From NCBI GenBank assembly GCA_943737045.1, contig CALSFV010000013.1, positions 720,501 through 784,500 of the forward strand: a stretch of 64,000 nt of DNA, written 5' to 3'. The translations under genes and the position numbers were made by a program. Source of the DNA: Parapristionchus giblindavisi (taxonomy: Eukaryota; Nematoda; Chromadorea; Rhabditida; Diplogasteridae). Shown here in pieces: positions 1 through 12,300 of this stretch; positions within the stretch are counted from its first letter, which is position 1, and every line of letters begins with the position of its first letter. The notes beneath the pieces are model-generated. The model was given only the letters and a program-made list of their open reading frames with translations, searched no databases and was not told the origin of the DNA.

Positions 1-661
1 ACTAAATTAAGAGGCATGTTCCGCAAGACTCGATCATACTGCCAACCCCGCGGACGCGTGCGCTAGCAATGAGAGCTGGGGTTCCATACATGGGTGTTAG
101 GAGTGTCATCGGCCCTTATTACAAAAAACAGCAGAAATTTCCTGTTTGTGCCTTCAGGCTATTAGAAAAATTAATTTCAATAATAAACTTTTAAAAATCA
201 TAAATTCTCAAATTGTTGAGATGAAGTCTAAATTCCATTTGCGATGCGTTTAGGGTGCACAGACCTTGCTAATTCACTATTAGCATTGTATGTGCGTTGA
301 TTCCTAAACCTCTTTTTTGACTCAAAATTTTGTTTATTTCGTACAAATCATCTCTTGTTGTAGTTTGCTCCAGAGTTTTTCGGCCAGGTTTTGTAGCCTA
401 AGCAATTCTGCATCGATTTCACTTAAAACTGGGTTCTCCACGTTAGACCCAGTTGTCGAATTTTTCGCTCGAACTTCCGTCATCGATGGTTTTCCCGAAC
501 AAATACTGTATTTTCCAAACGATTGGTGCGGAATTGTGGTCTACTCAAAGTTTAGAGATGAGACGAGTAAAATCGCACAAGAAGCCCATCACTTGGATCA
601 ATTTGAAAATTTCGATTTTCACGACCCCGGGGTCATGGTCTGAAAATTTCAAAATTTCTCA
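1..661. other. no gene recognised
   Basis: I see no exon chain, RNA gene or structured repeat here that I can defend. The open frames are short, show no family signature and lack convincing splice partners. Confidence 0.4.
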
Positions 662-710
662 AGTTTGAAATGTTTTCATTTATGCGGCTTATTGTGAAGT
701 ACTAATGAAA

Positions 711-850
711 AACAAATTATAGGTTTTTGTTTAAAAATTCAAGTAATTTTCAATATCACTAACAATAAATGAATTACATTCTTATAATTCATTTATTGTT
801 AGTGATATTGAAAATTACTTGAATTTTTAAACAAAAACCTATAATTTGTT
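711..850. repeat. near-perfect 140-bp hairpin palindrome
   Basis: Two arms of about 65 bp are exact or near-exact reverse complements around a loop of about 9 bases near 780. The arms read from the AAATTATAGG end inward to ATGAATTA and back. It lies just upstream of a decayed tRNA-Leu, in the same context that precedes the tRNA-Leu copies near 4.7 kb and 31.7 kb. It looks like a short foldback (MITE-type) element; no coding capacity is visible. Confidence 0.85.
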
Positions 851-961
851 TTGTGACTAACCGTCGGGTGACTAACTATAATCTACATTGTTTGATTGAC
901 ACATCTACACCTCATGTTTTCAGCTGCAAACATAGTTCACTCTTTCCTAAACTTATTCATT

Positions 962-1046
962 GTGAGATTATTATTCAGAGCGGTCTAAGGCGCTGGTTAA
1001 AGGCACCAGTCTCTTCGGAGGCGTGGGTTCGATCCCACTCTCATCC
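962..1046 (+). pseudogene. tRNA-Leu(AAG) pseudogene
   Basis: From about 980 the sequence matches the tRNA-Leu at 4787-4868: D-loop remnant, anticodon arm, variable arm and T arm. The 5' part is broken by extra AT-rich bases in place of the end of the acceptor stem and D stem. U33 is changed to A and one base is missing from the T-loop, so the cloverleaf cannot form properly. The flanks also resemble those of the 4.7-kb copy, so this is a decayed duplicate, not an independent gene. Confidence 0.8.
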
Positions 1047-1355
1047 GAGTTTTTTTGCAACATTTACTGTGGATCATGAAAACAAGATCCTTTCGTTTTT
1101 GGATAGTGGAATAGTGTGATACAGAATAGAGAATAGATTGGCCAGCCGTGGGAGTGAGGCCTACACCATGGATCTCTCCAAATCTTCGGGATAACGATAA
1201 ACGCCCTCTCAATTGCCACCGATGGAAGGTCAGTTCAATTCGATCACACAATAAGAAGATTGGAGTAGGAATCGTTTATCTTTGTGAATTGCGTATGACG
1301 GAGAAGGATGAAGACGACTGGACAGTCGATAATAGGGTTGGCAATAACGTACACG

Positions 1356-1658
1356 CATTGCGGGCCCGCAATGCTCTGTGAAATCATTGTGGGCCCGCAA
1401 CCTCGAAGAGAGGAGGGGGAGTGATTGCGGGCCCGCAACGACTACTTTATTCCTACCCTCTACTTTTTGTGATCGGTCGTTCTTCTATGTTCTCTTCACT
1501 TTCCTTCGTTCTCTCGTTGCGGGCCCGCAATAGCATTGCGGGCCCGCAATCGCTCCCCCTGCCCTCCATCCAAGTTTGCGGACCCGCAATGATTTTACAC
1601 CGCATTGCGGGCCCGCAATCATTAGCAATAAAAGTCAAGGCTATTGCGGGCCCGCAAC
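1356..1658. repeat. cluster of eight TTGCGGGCCCGCAA palindromes
   Basis: Eight copies of a 14-16 bp palindrome centred on GGGCCC start at about 1356, 1386, 1424, 1516, 1534, 1575, 1603 and 1643. Five have the full core TTGCGGGCCCGCAA on both sides; the others differ by one or two bases (for example GGACCC at 1575). Spacers are irregular and non-repetitive, so this is not a simple tandem array. The surroundings are AT-rich and non-coding. Function is unknown. Confidence 0.85.
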
Positions 1659-1918
1659 CCCCGAATAGCCATCTCTAGTCGATAAGCTGGATAGATGCGG
1701 GCAACTCACGAGACACGATTCTCTCATTGGAGAACCCTAATGGCGACGCAGCTGTCCCTAATCGGCTGAATAAAGTTGTTCTAATGTAATGTAAAGAATA
1801 GATGTTTATGCGAATTCTTGCACAAGTTCAGTGATAATCGATCGTTTTTATTGCACCGATTTTTTCGTGTTTTGTATACTCCTGAAAGACTATTAGTTTT
1901 CTGTTTCCACGAATATTA

Positions 1919-3659
1919 TTGGAAACGCATTTGTTTAATTGTCTACCAAATTTGATCATCTACATTTCCAAGTGTGTGAGAGATACAACAAAACGTCAGA
2001 CATCCAATAAGTTCTTTCGATACATGAAGCGCTGTTCGAACAAAGATAAAGGTGCTGAGGGTCTGAGAGACAATAATGGTCTCCTCGTTATGGATGACCT
2101 AGGCAAGGCTAATGTTCTTGCAAATGCATTTGCAGAGGTCTTCACTGTAGACAACAATATACTTCCCCCACATTTACCACCCAATATCCTAGAGAACTAT
2201 CAGGAACCACTATTTCTTCGATACGAAATTTGTGCATTAATTGAAAAGTGGAAGAAATCTTCATGTCGAACTCCCGAAAATATCGATCTCTCATTCATTA
2301 AGAAAGTAGCCGTTCCCATTGCTGAGCCGCTTGAAATGATCTTTCGCAGTTCTTTTGAAACAGGAGTGGTTCCGTCCCCTTGGCGCCACTCCATAGTTAC
2401 GCCCGTTAAGAAATCGCCGCCGTTTTCAGACCCGCTAAATTATAGACCAATATCGATAACCTCCTTTTTCTGTCGAATATTCGAGCGCATTCTATGTAAA
2501 TCTATAATTACTCACTGTGAATCGTTAGAAATCTTTCCAGATGAACAATACGGTTTTAGACAAAAAAAGATCGCGTGAAATGCAGATGCTGAAAGTATTA
2601 GAACATTGGACTTCCTCTATAAGTGAAGGCAAACCTGTTGATGTTATTTATTTTGACTTTGCAAAAGCCTTTGACCGAGTGTCCCACCCCAAATTAATTC
2701 TGAAACTTGGCGGCATTGGATTATCGGATAGAACTATTGAATGGATTTCTTCCTATCTGAGGAATCGTACCTTCCAGGTTAGAGTAAGAGAAAAGTTGTC
2801 CCATTCCCAAAATGTTACTAGTGGAGTTCCCCAGGGGTCTGTCTTGGGCCCACTTTTATTCCTAATATATACATCTGAAATCCCTGGTATTGTTCAACAT
2901 AATGGTGTTTTTGCGAGAATGTACGCGGATGACATTAAAATCTATCGTTCATTCGAAATTGGAGATGCTCCTACTCATTTACAAGCAGCAATCGATTCAA
3001 TAGCAAAATGGTCTCTGGATTGGCAACTGCCATTGGCGGAGCATAAGTGTTGCTCACTTCATTTAGGTAGAGCAAATCCAATGAGAAAATACAACATTGG
3101 GACCGTAAACCTTGAACAGAAAGAAATGGTCAGGGATCTTGGTTTCATCATTCAGAAGACTCTAACCTTTTCGAACCACAGCAGGCTAACGGCATCAAAA
3201 GCCAAAACCGCTTGCCACATAATCCTTAGAGCATTACTCACCAAGAACGTGACTGTACTGTTAAAAACGTACTCAATCTATATCAGACCAATTCTAGAAA
3301 GTGCCTCAATAGTCTTCAATCCATATCAGATAGGAGATAAAAAGATTTTAGAAAGGGTCCAAAACTATTTTACCAGACGAATATTCATGCGTTGTTTCAA
3401 TGCCACATGGGATTCAATGCCCTCAAGCATGCAAAGGAATAAAAAACTAAATCTAGATACCCTTGAAACACGAAGAGAAGAAATCGATATCAATTCAGCT
3501 ATGAAACTTATCAGAGGAAAATATAAAATCTCTAATCGAAAACCACATTACTTTCGCACTTATACAACTCATAATGGTCTCAATTTTAATAATCCAGGTT
3601 CACGCTTTCACTACAGGCATAATAGTTTCTTTCCTAGAGCGGCAAGGCTTCTTGTATGA
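1919..3659 (+). pseudogene. LINE reverse transcriptase, frameshifted
   Basis: The conserved reverse transcriptase domain of a CR1/Jockey-like LINE lies in two overlapping frames. The first part (1919-2578) holds the fingers region, including the NYRPIS motif. The second (2541-3659) holds FDFAKAFDRVSH, the SGVPQGSVLGPLLF motif and the catalytic YADD box at about 2921-2932, followed by the thumb and C-terminal domain. The frame changes in an A run near 2560-2570, just after the FPDEQYGFRQ motif. A one-base slip would rejoin them, so this copy is inactive. The first ATG of the first frame is not a real start; the protein was entered from upstream. Confidence 0.9.
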
Positions 3660-3850
3660 CCTAAAAACCGGATTACCTTTAGTTTCCCTGAGTGAAAATT
3701 GATTGATGTGATCTTCCTATTTCCCATAATAATTCTATTCCGACAGTTCTTTTGTTCACCAATAATCTGTTCCTCTTATTCATTCACACATTTTATTTGT
3801 TCTTTACTGTACCGTGTTTCCTTGTGAACGCATAAATATTATTATTATCC
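1919..3850 (+). mobile_element. 5'-truncated CR1/Jockey-type LINE
   Basis: A non-LTR retrotransposon fragment containing only reverse transcriptase; no endonuclease or ORF1 is present upstream, which is typical 5' truncation. Downstream of the stop lies an untranslated tail ending in ATT repeats at about 3835-3850, consistent with the microsatellite 3' ends of CR1-like elements. Sequence flanking both ends resembles a continuous stretch at 31.07-31.19 kb, which marks where the element landed in the duplicated tRNA block. Confidence 0.85.
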
Positions 3851-3870
3851 ACATTGTAGGAATCGTGTCA

Positions 3871-3944
3871 GCCGCCATAACTCAGTCGGTTAGAGCGTGG
3901 GTCTAATAAGCCCAAGGTCGCAGGTTCGACCCCTGCTGGCGGCA
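3871..3944 (+). tRNA. tRNA-Ile(AAT), copy 1
   Basis: A 74-base cloverleaf with a seven-pair acceptor stem (GCCGCCA/TGGCGGC), anticodon loop CTAATAA (anticodon AAT), perfect T arm and discriminator A. It is nearly identical to the copies at 31187-31260 and 42121-42048. One D-stem base is changed (ACTC instead of GCTC), giving an A-C mismatch, so function may be reduced. Confidence 0.88.
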
Positions 3945-4079
3945 AAATAGTTTTGCTTATTTTGATGAAACGGAGATGAGAGCTACAACGGCGATCTTCG
4001 TTAACGAAGCAAATGTATGAATTTTTTTTCTTTTCTTTTTTTTTCTTTTTCACTTTTATCCATGTTTGACTTATTTTAA

Positions 4080-4192
4080 AGGGAGAGTGACCTCTCTCAA
4101 TGGCCTCTTCATTGCGCACACTATTTCTCTGTTCACAAACAACGACAGATCGTAGACAATTGAAGAGGCCGTTGACAAAGGTTTCGGTCCCT
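4080..4192. mobile_element. family B palindromic TTAA MITE (113 bp)
   Basis: Palindromic element with AGGGAG..CTCCCT-type ends, flanked by TTAA at 4076-4079 and 4193-4196. The paralogous stretch near 31.38 kb lacks the element and reads through as a single unfilled site, which confirms insertion after the segmental duplication. Its arms pair the CTCTCTCAATGGCCTCTTC segment with its complement. Another family member at 48048-48160 is also 113 bp. Confidence 0.85.
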
Positions 4193-4314
4193 TTAATGTT
4201 TAACTTTAGTCATAAAAATATTTATTGTTAGGTTCATATTATTATTAGAAGAAGTATTCGCACATTATATATTGTCCGTGAGAACATCGTTCTTCAAAAT
4301 TTGCAAAACAGTTA

Positions 4315-4387
4315 CGCTCCCGGGTGGGTTCGAACCACCGACCTTTAGGTTAACAGCCGAACGCGCTGCCGATTGCGCCACGTAAGC
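4315..4387 (-). pseudogene. tRNA-Asn(GTT), probable pseudogene
   Basis: Minus-strand tRNA with anticodon GTT, closely matching the intact tRNA-Asn at 40631-40703. The acceptor stem has an A-G mismatch (GCTTACG against CGGGAGC) and the anticodon stem has a C-T mismatch, so it is likely decayed. In the duplicate block the corresponding tRNA has been deleted except for about ten bases near 31493-31504. Confidence 0.75.
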
Positions 4388-4786
4388 TGGTAACGAAGAC
4401 AGCTCTGTTGAAACTGAACTAACACTACATTTATCAAGGAATCCACAGGTCGAAAATGAATATTGGTCGAAAAGGGCGGAAAATCTCACAGAAAATGTAC
4501 AAATTCATTTAGAAAAAATGATTACTCAGAATATGTATTTATATCAATGATACAAGATCATTACAAAATTCATAGCTTATCGAACATTCTTTTTTTGTAG
4601 GGTTTTGTGTGTTTGGTCCATGTTTCATGAATCTGCGAATGCAGAATGTTGGAAGTTTCAAAATTTTTTTTTTGACTAACCGCGGGATGACTAATTGCAA
4701 AACATGACATGCATATTCTTTTTGATTGACACATCGTATGTTTGCAGCTGCAAACTCAGTTATTTCTTTACTAACACTATATTCAT

Positions 4787-4868
4787 GGTGAGATGGCCGA
4801 GCGGTCTAAGGCGCTGGTTTAAGGCACCAGTCTCTTCGGAGGCGTGGGTTCGAATCCCACTCTCATCA
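4787..4868 (+). tRNA. tRNA-Leu(AAG)
   Basis: An 82-base class II tRNA: acceptor GGTGAGA/TCTCATC (one G-U), anticodon arm CTGGT/ACCAG with loop TTAAGGC (anticodon AAG), long variable arm TCTCTTCGGAGG, T arm GTGGGTTCGAATCCCAC, discriminator A. This is the only intact one of three tRNA-Leu copies; the others are at 962-1046 (decayed) and 31797-33662 (split by an insertion). Confidence 0.93.
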
Positions 4869-6080
4869 GAAATGTTTTGCGCATTTTTATTTCACATTTC
4901 CTTTGACAACATATGTGGACAAGATTTCCAAACATTTTTTATCGAAAACAAAACGAGTTTATATTTTTATATTGCGCATTTTTATTTCACATTTTCTTTG
5001 ATAATGTATGAGGACAAGATTTTTTAAAATTTTTATCGAAAACAAAACGAGGAAGAGTATTTTGTGGTAAAAACAGGACGCTGACTTCCCTACAATGCAT
5101 CATTTGCTTGATTGAAGTGAGCAACTAAAGCGATGTGAAAGCTCGGTAACGAAAATAATAACGAACGACGCTATGCAAATATTTACATCTTTAATACAAC
5201 ACAAAACCATCACATAACTGTCGAGCGTCAATCAAAAAATATGCTGGGTAACTGAGGCAATGACAATATCAATGGAAAACCGGTATAAAGTTGGAACCGT
5301 GTAGGAATTTCTAGAAAAAAGTTTTCAGAGGTATGCTACATAATGAAATAGACTGTGTGTGTACATTTAGGACCGTAAAGCCGGGAATCATGAAACCCCA
5401 AGCTAATTTGACACTCTCCGCTTTGGTCATACTCTCTCGCATTCTTTGAAATTGATATTTAAGCGGTTATTCACGAATAATTAGAAACTAGCTTTATCAC
5501 TTATTAGAACGGGGTGATTCAAACTTTTTGAGGATACTTTTTGAGGATCACTCGTAATATCGTTATCTTTCTCTATTTCGAGCATATGCATTGCGATGAA
5601 ATATAAACATTATAGTAAACATACCAAACTCCCGGATGAATCAACAATTGATTCATCCGTTTTGTTATTCGAATTTCATTAGTCAAATAGTAAACACTCT
5701 TTAGTAAATTGTTGACTGTTCTCATATGGAATGCATTTGCTGTGAGGCCTTCCGAACAACAATATCCGTTCGCAAATCGGTGCTGGGCTAGTTTATTGTA
5801 GAGGGATATAGTGACAAAGGTAACTTACCTTAAACACACATATAAAGAGCAGGCTCATTGTCCACTCCTGACCTCTTGCTTGTTTCAGAAATCGGACTTA
5901 CAGATTGAGTAACAGAAAAAGAGAAAAAAAGAGAACGACCAGGAAGATAACAAGAAGGGCGAGATTCAATAGAGATGAAACCAGCAGCTTTTCTTAAATC
6001 AATACGTCTCAATTTCAACTGATATCGAATGTTGTGATCATACTCTCTTTGGCAAGATAATCTCTGACATTTATCTACCA
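4869..6080. repeat. segmental duplicate of 33663-34900
   Basis: Downstream of tRNA-Leu the sequence is recognisably the same as that downstream of the split tRNA-Leu at 33.66 kb: the ACAAAACGAGGAAGAGTATT block, the AACGAACGACGCTATGC block, the GAATCAACAATTGATTCAT block and the GA-rich tract near 5.9 kb and 34.7 kb. The place of the last exon of the ion-channel gene (34188-34120) is taken here by a half copy of a family A MITE (about 5385-5460). I see no coding function in this copy. Confidence 0.8.
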
Positions 6081-6269
6081 TAATATATTGTCCGTATTCA
6101 TTTGTTTTCCTTGTTATTAATTTTTAAAAATTGGTCTATGTAAGTACGATTTTTTTTAGTTTTATGTCCGATTGTAAATATTAATTTGTGCGCTTTATAT
6201 ATCTTGTGAAAATGGTAGAAGAGGGTGATAACATCGAACAAAGTGGCGGTAAATAACATTTCTTGATAT

Positions 6270-6292
6270 GGGGGCGGGGGGGGGGGGGGGGG
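6270..6292. repeat. poly-G tract
   Basis: An almost uninterrupted run of about 22 G with a single C, 25 bases beyond the 3' end of the two-module gene. It is a candidate site for replication or sequencing slippage, so its length is uncertain. Confidence 0.9.
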
Positions 6293-6316
6293 CTTTAGCA
6301 TGTAATAGCGGTCACA

Positions 6317-9300
6317 TTAACACTCATCCTTAATGCAACGAATTATAATTCTTCCTTTTTCGTCTTCTTCTTCTTCAATATTGTGACCGTTAATAGTAAA
6401 GGTTCCATTCTCATTACATGCGACAACATCGGAATCATAGATTTTCCCTTTTCCATCAATAACTTGAACTTGCTCTCCAGTTGGGCAAGAGTAATTACCA
6501 GTACGAAGTCCCGCAGAAATTGAGCCGTTTTCTCCACCAAAAGAACAGTCTAAACACAAGACGGATTAATTAATTATATTCTTTAACTCACGAAATGAAA
6601 TATATTTAACGCATGCCGCCTGAAAAGAATAATGAGGTTACGCATTCATTAAAGAATAAGAAAAATGGAAAGAACTAAAAAAACCTTGAAATCGGGTAGC
6701 CTTTCCGCCGTCAAAGCATCAACCCATCTGAAATGATGAAGTGTTCGTTGATTATAACTATATCAGTATTATTTGGATTTTAAAACAATTCAACTAATTC
6801 TTTCATGTAAGAACATAATCGAAACAAAACGATTTACGTGAAGCAGAGGCTAACAAAAGTTTATGTTTTTATTTCATCAAATGTTGAATTAGAAAAACAA
6901 CTACTCACTGGTCGTTCGCACAAGCAATGTCAACCATTGACACTATTCCATTGCGAGTTTTCTGGAAAATGAATATTGACCGTATAAAATACACTTGTTT
7001 ATTTGGTACGAGAGTAGCCAACCACTGCCACAATGAATTTCTATGTTTAGAGAGAGAGAGCACTGGTGAGAGAGTAGGTAGATCAGGGAGAGCGAGGAAG
7101 GAAAGGAGGAAAGAGTGGGGAATTAATCGATAGTTCTTCCTCTGTTTAGCAGCAGTAGCAATGCAATTATGCAAGTATATTTTATACGGACAATAGCGTT
7201 GATCGGATCACGTATGAGGAAAACGTTGCCAATCTATCAACTCCGAGGAACACAAAACTACCAGGTTCTCTCACAGTCCGATCAGAAAGTGTGTGCAAAA
7301 TGAGAGAAATTACAAGTCCTTCTCTTACCCTGATTAGGGTATCTTTCCATTACCACTTATTGTTACTTTTATCACAACTCCACAACGGATAAATGATGTA
7401 TATGTGATGGAATAAATAAATAAATAAATCAAAACCATTCTGAACCATTCTAAACTATTCTAACCATATTTCTTCTTATTCTTTCTTTTCATCGTTTTTT
7501 CTCACCCTCTAATCTAGTTAGTCCGCGAGAATCATAATAAATTATTGCTTTTTCATAAAATCATGCTCATTCGTGTTACAGGCGGTGTTACATTTTTTCA
7601 AAACGTGCGCACGCCGTTAGGTTTTTGAAAACATAATATTTTGGCATGATTCTCGCGGACGAACTTGATTAGAGGGAAAGAAAAACAATGAAAAATATAA
7701 GAACGAAAATACCTCAAACGGCCTTTGATTGGCTGGAACCATTCGGAATTAGGGTTCCGCATTCGTGCACTAACTAGGGAATGGTTTCTTTGATGGTTGA
7801 AATTACGGGGAGAGACCTACATAGCGATAATAAGTATGGTCGACTTAGTAAGAATCAACTTTCAAAATCTGCCATTGAGCGATTTTGAATTTTGAAAAAA
7901 ATCCCGTCGCATGTCCGCCGCACGATCAAACACCGATCATTCAGCCTTCCATTGGGTAAGGGGATAGAATAGTTTTCATAGGCGGAAGGGTAAGTTCTCA
8001 TTCTAAATCGAGTTGTGGTATAGTGGTAAGTGTCAATGGTCTTTACTTTTTGCCCACGAGTTCGATTCCTCCGAGAATATTTTATGTCGGCATGATAATT
8101 TAAGAATGAACATTGATATTTCAATGGAAATCAAGTCCAAAATTTCTATTTCTTTTTGTTTTTGCAACTTTTTCGATGTCTTTTATTGTCTCTTCCTTGT
8201 TGCGAATCTGCAAAAAATTGAATTATGGCAACAACTTCATAGAATTCATAGAAAATATTAATGTAAAAGTTGCAAAAACAAAAAGAAATAGGAATTTTGG
8301 ACTTGATTTCCATTGAAACATCAATGTTCATTGTTAAATTATCATGCCGACATAAAATATTCTCGGAGGAATCGAACTCGTGGGGGTACATGCGACGGGA
8401 TTTTTTTCAAAATTCAAAATCGCTCAATGGCAGATTTTGAAAGTTGATTCTTCCTAAGTCGACCATGCTTATTATCGCTATGTAGGTCTCTCCCCGTAAT
8501 TTCAACCATCAAAGAAACCATTCCCTAGTAAGTCGTGCAATTTGTGCAATCGTGCAGAGTCGTGAATCATTTTCACTCATCAGAGACATTTAGCGGTCGC
8601 GATTTTTAATGCTCTATCGGCATTTTCTTTGTTATATAAATGCAAATTCCACTAAATCATTGCAAATAGCGACCGCTAAATGTCCCTGATGAATGAAAAT
8701 GATGCACGACTCTGCACGATTGCACGAATTGCACGACTTAGTGCACGAACGCGGAACCCTATTCGGAATGATTCAGATGAATGAACCTATGATTTTTCGA
8801 TGTACGATAGATTCGACGAGAGAAAAAAACAATGGAAAGAAAGAAAAATAAGCAAAATTGCCAGATCAGTTACAATCCCGTTTGATCGGTCTGATCCATG
8901 CAGATCCATTCACACCGTTCATGATACAATGATTTTTACATGTGCGATAGGACAAAACAACTGAACTAGTATTTTTCATGGATTTTTTTTTTATTTTTAG
9001 AATGTGTGAAGCAAAAAATGATTTATTGTATGTTTGCAAGTAACATACCATCACGTCAATCTCATCTTTCGATGCGCATCTAACACTGTATGCATTATTC
9101 CACTCGCTCTTGCGCATTATCGCTTTACTGCTGTATGTATATTCGGCAGGAATTTGATCGGATGGCAACTGTTCGATGGGGGCACATGTTGGACCATCTA
9201 AAACAGTTTTTCATGTATATGTAACCATTACGAATAAAAAATAACCATTACGAATAAAAAGCGATAGGACGATATATTACAGGGTGCGCCAAAATTACCC

Positions 9301-12300
9301 GGACTGATTTATATATCGTACATCGAAAATTCAATGGATCATGAATCGCCAGAAGCACTCTGAGCCACTCTGGTGATTCAACGGCGATTATGACCGAATG
9401 GGGCATTTTTATGCTCTCTCCTTCTTTTCATTATTTTTCTTTCACTCTAATCTAGTTAGTCCGCGAGTATCGCATTTTAATATTGTGTTTTTTGCAAAAT
9501 CATCATTTTTATTTATTAATAAATCGTTCCGATTTTGGACATTTTGGGGGACTACCGATTTCCCGGTTCCGGTTATGCGAGTTCATCGGAACGATTTATT
9601 AATAAATAAAAATGATGATTTTGCGAAAAACACAATATTAAAATGCGATTCTCGCGGACTAACTAGATTAGAGTGAATGAAAAATAATTAAAAGAAGGAG
9701 GGAGCATAAAAATGCCCCATTCGGCCATAATCGCCGTTGAATCACCAGAGTGGCTCAGAGTGCTTCTGGCGATTCATGATCCAATGAATTTTCGATGTAC
9801 GATATAGATAATTTTTTTCGATGTGCATTCAAGTTACATTCCCAAAGGGTCAATCACATGAAGCCATTTGTCCGGGTAATTTTGGCGCACCCTGTCCTTA
9901 AAGTCATAAGTCTGACCCAACGAACACCTGATTTACATTATTTAAATTCCCGCATTTACAACATTAAAAAATGCCATGGTTCTCTAGATAGCTGTTGCTA
10001 CCCTTGTTTCTCGTAACAATTAGTAAAAAAAGGTGTGGTGGCGAAATACACGAGACCTACCTACACAAGAAATTTCGATGCTCTTCCCACCATCAAAATT
10101 TTTGCCATTCGTACTGAAAGTCCCGTTGATATTGCATGTAACAAAATCAGGAGTATGAGTAGATCCCTCGGCTACAACTTCAAGAATTTTTCCCGATTCA
10201 CAAGTGTGATTTCCGGCTCGAAATTCAAAGAAAGCATTGGAATGTTCAGGATATTCAATCCAATACTTGCAATCTGAAGATAGATGATCGAAGTTAGTTG
10301 TATATAAAGAGGGAGAAACTTATTTCCACGAAAACTCACAATGGTCTTCCTTTCTGACACAAGCAACCTGAAAAAATGAAGAAGTCAATTTAAAATATGC
10401 AAATGTGAAAATACAAGCGATACCTCAGACACGCCCGGAAAAACTAAGATACCGCCATCGCGTATGGCCCATCTGAAGTTTGGCAAAATATGAGAAATAT
10501 TTGAGTAAATGTTTTTACCACGAAGAATACGACGCATTTACCACATTGGTCAATGCTGTGTACATATGTACATACCCTATTCTCATTGAATTTCCATATT
10601 GATCACAAAAAGTCAGTTGTAAAAATTGTGCAAATCAAGGCGGGAATCCAACCCGCTGTGCAAAAATTGTAAGTGACAACTTTGCCAGTGCGCCACCACT
10701 AGCTCGGAGAGATAGAGCGGAGAAGTAGTCCATTATTGTACGGCAAACGTTGGATATTTTTTTAGTCTGTGTAAAGAGCTCCGCAGGATTTTTCAAACTC
10801 ACATTGTAACTCTACAGAGAAAGGGCTTTCTAATAAGCTATACATCGTCACTTATCGCCACCGTAAGGCAAAAGAGACTCATTGTTTGATCAGACTACAC
10901 TCTCTCTGATCTACTCACTCTGTCGTCACTAGCTCAATCTCAGCTGGCCCTGTCCCTATTTCTAGAGTGTTATTGTCTGGATGAAATGCAATTGTGTAAT
11001 TGCCATACTACTAGCTGGCAACTATAAACACAGAGATATTTGATGAGTCCCCCGCCCTTCCCTCCCTTCCTCCTCGCTTTATCGGTGCTCTATGTACTAT
11101 CTCGCTTGGGCGCTCTCTCTAAACATAGAAAATACTTTGTGGATGTTGCTGGCTACTCTGTACATCTCTGTCTGTCTTAGAAAGTCGCTCTTGATCCTCG
11201 CACACTAACCGTGCCCTTCTTTGTCCTTCTATTCCATGTTTACTTGCTCTCTAATGAATATCTAAGCGTGAGCTTAAAAATGGTGAAAAGAAATTTCTCC
11301 ATTTTAAGATATAAATAAAGTATACATGTTTTGGAAGTTTACTGTCGACTAAGTGGACATCCCATCCTATTCCCAGTGTTGCGATTCCTCGTCGTATTTT
11401 TTTCGTAGTGACGATGAAACCAATCTATACTTAGTCAGCAGAGATTATTTCCTCTGCTGGATTTTTCTGTTTTTTCTTGTCAACAGTCCATTGACAACAT
11501 TCACTGACGAGCTAATTCATTTCTGTGAGAAAATCGAACTTTCTGTCACCTCTGAAAATGGGTAAAATGTCACAACTCTGTGTTCAGTAAATCTGCTGGT
11601 TCCAAACTTGGCAGAGATAATGGCCCATAACATGGGTCTCCTGTAAAAGTGTAGCAAAATCGGCCCTTTCTGCAACTAGGAAAATTTTTTTGCCTCCGAT
11701 TTTGATGAAAATCCTTTAGTAGATGTGGTTGGGGGTATGAGAAGGCCTAGCTTCTTGATTGGGCCAAAATCGCAAATTATCGATTTTTTCTGACCTGCAA
11801 CATATCTATCATAACTCGGTTAATTTTGATCGTACAGTGGGCTGAAAGGCGTTATTCGAACCATATTCTAAAGCTCTCCAAAAAGTCGTTGGCTGCTCAG
11901 GGTCGATTACTCGTGTCTTTTTTCGCCACTTGCGCGCAACTTAGCGGCCACTTGCGCGCCACTTGTTGCACGGTAGTTCTCCCGCGCGGCGTATGTGCTC
12001 ACAGGTAGCGCGCAAGTTGCGCCTATGTGACGCGCAACGGGCGGTGTCGTGACGCGCCACTTGCGATACTGGCTACCCCCCCCTCCGTCCCCTTCATCCT
12101 TTACTATTATTTCTGTAGGAAACAAAATGTTGCATTTGAACTATTTATTGCACAAATCGACATCAAATAGACAATACCACAGGCGTCGAATCAATACAAC
12201 AAAAAATGAAGCGTATAGGATGAGGTAGAGGAAAGAAAGTGAAAGATACAAATACAATGACAATGAAGACGATAATAAGGCAAAATCAAGTAGTTTCACA

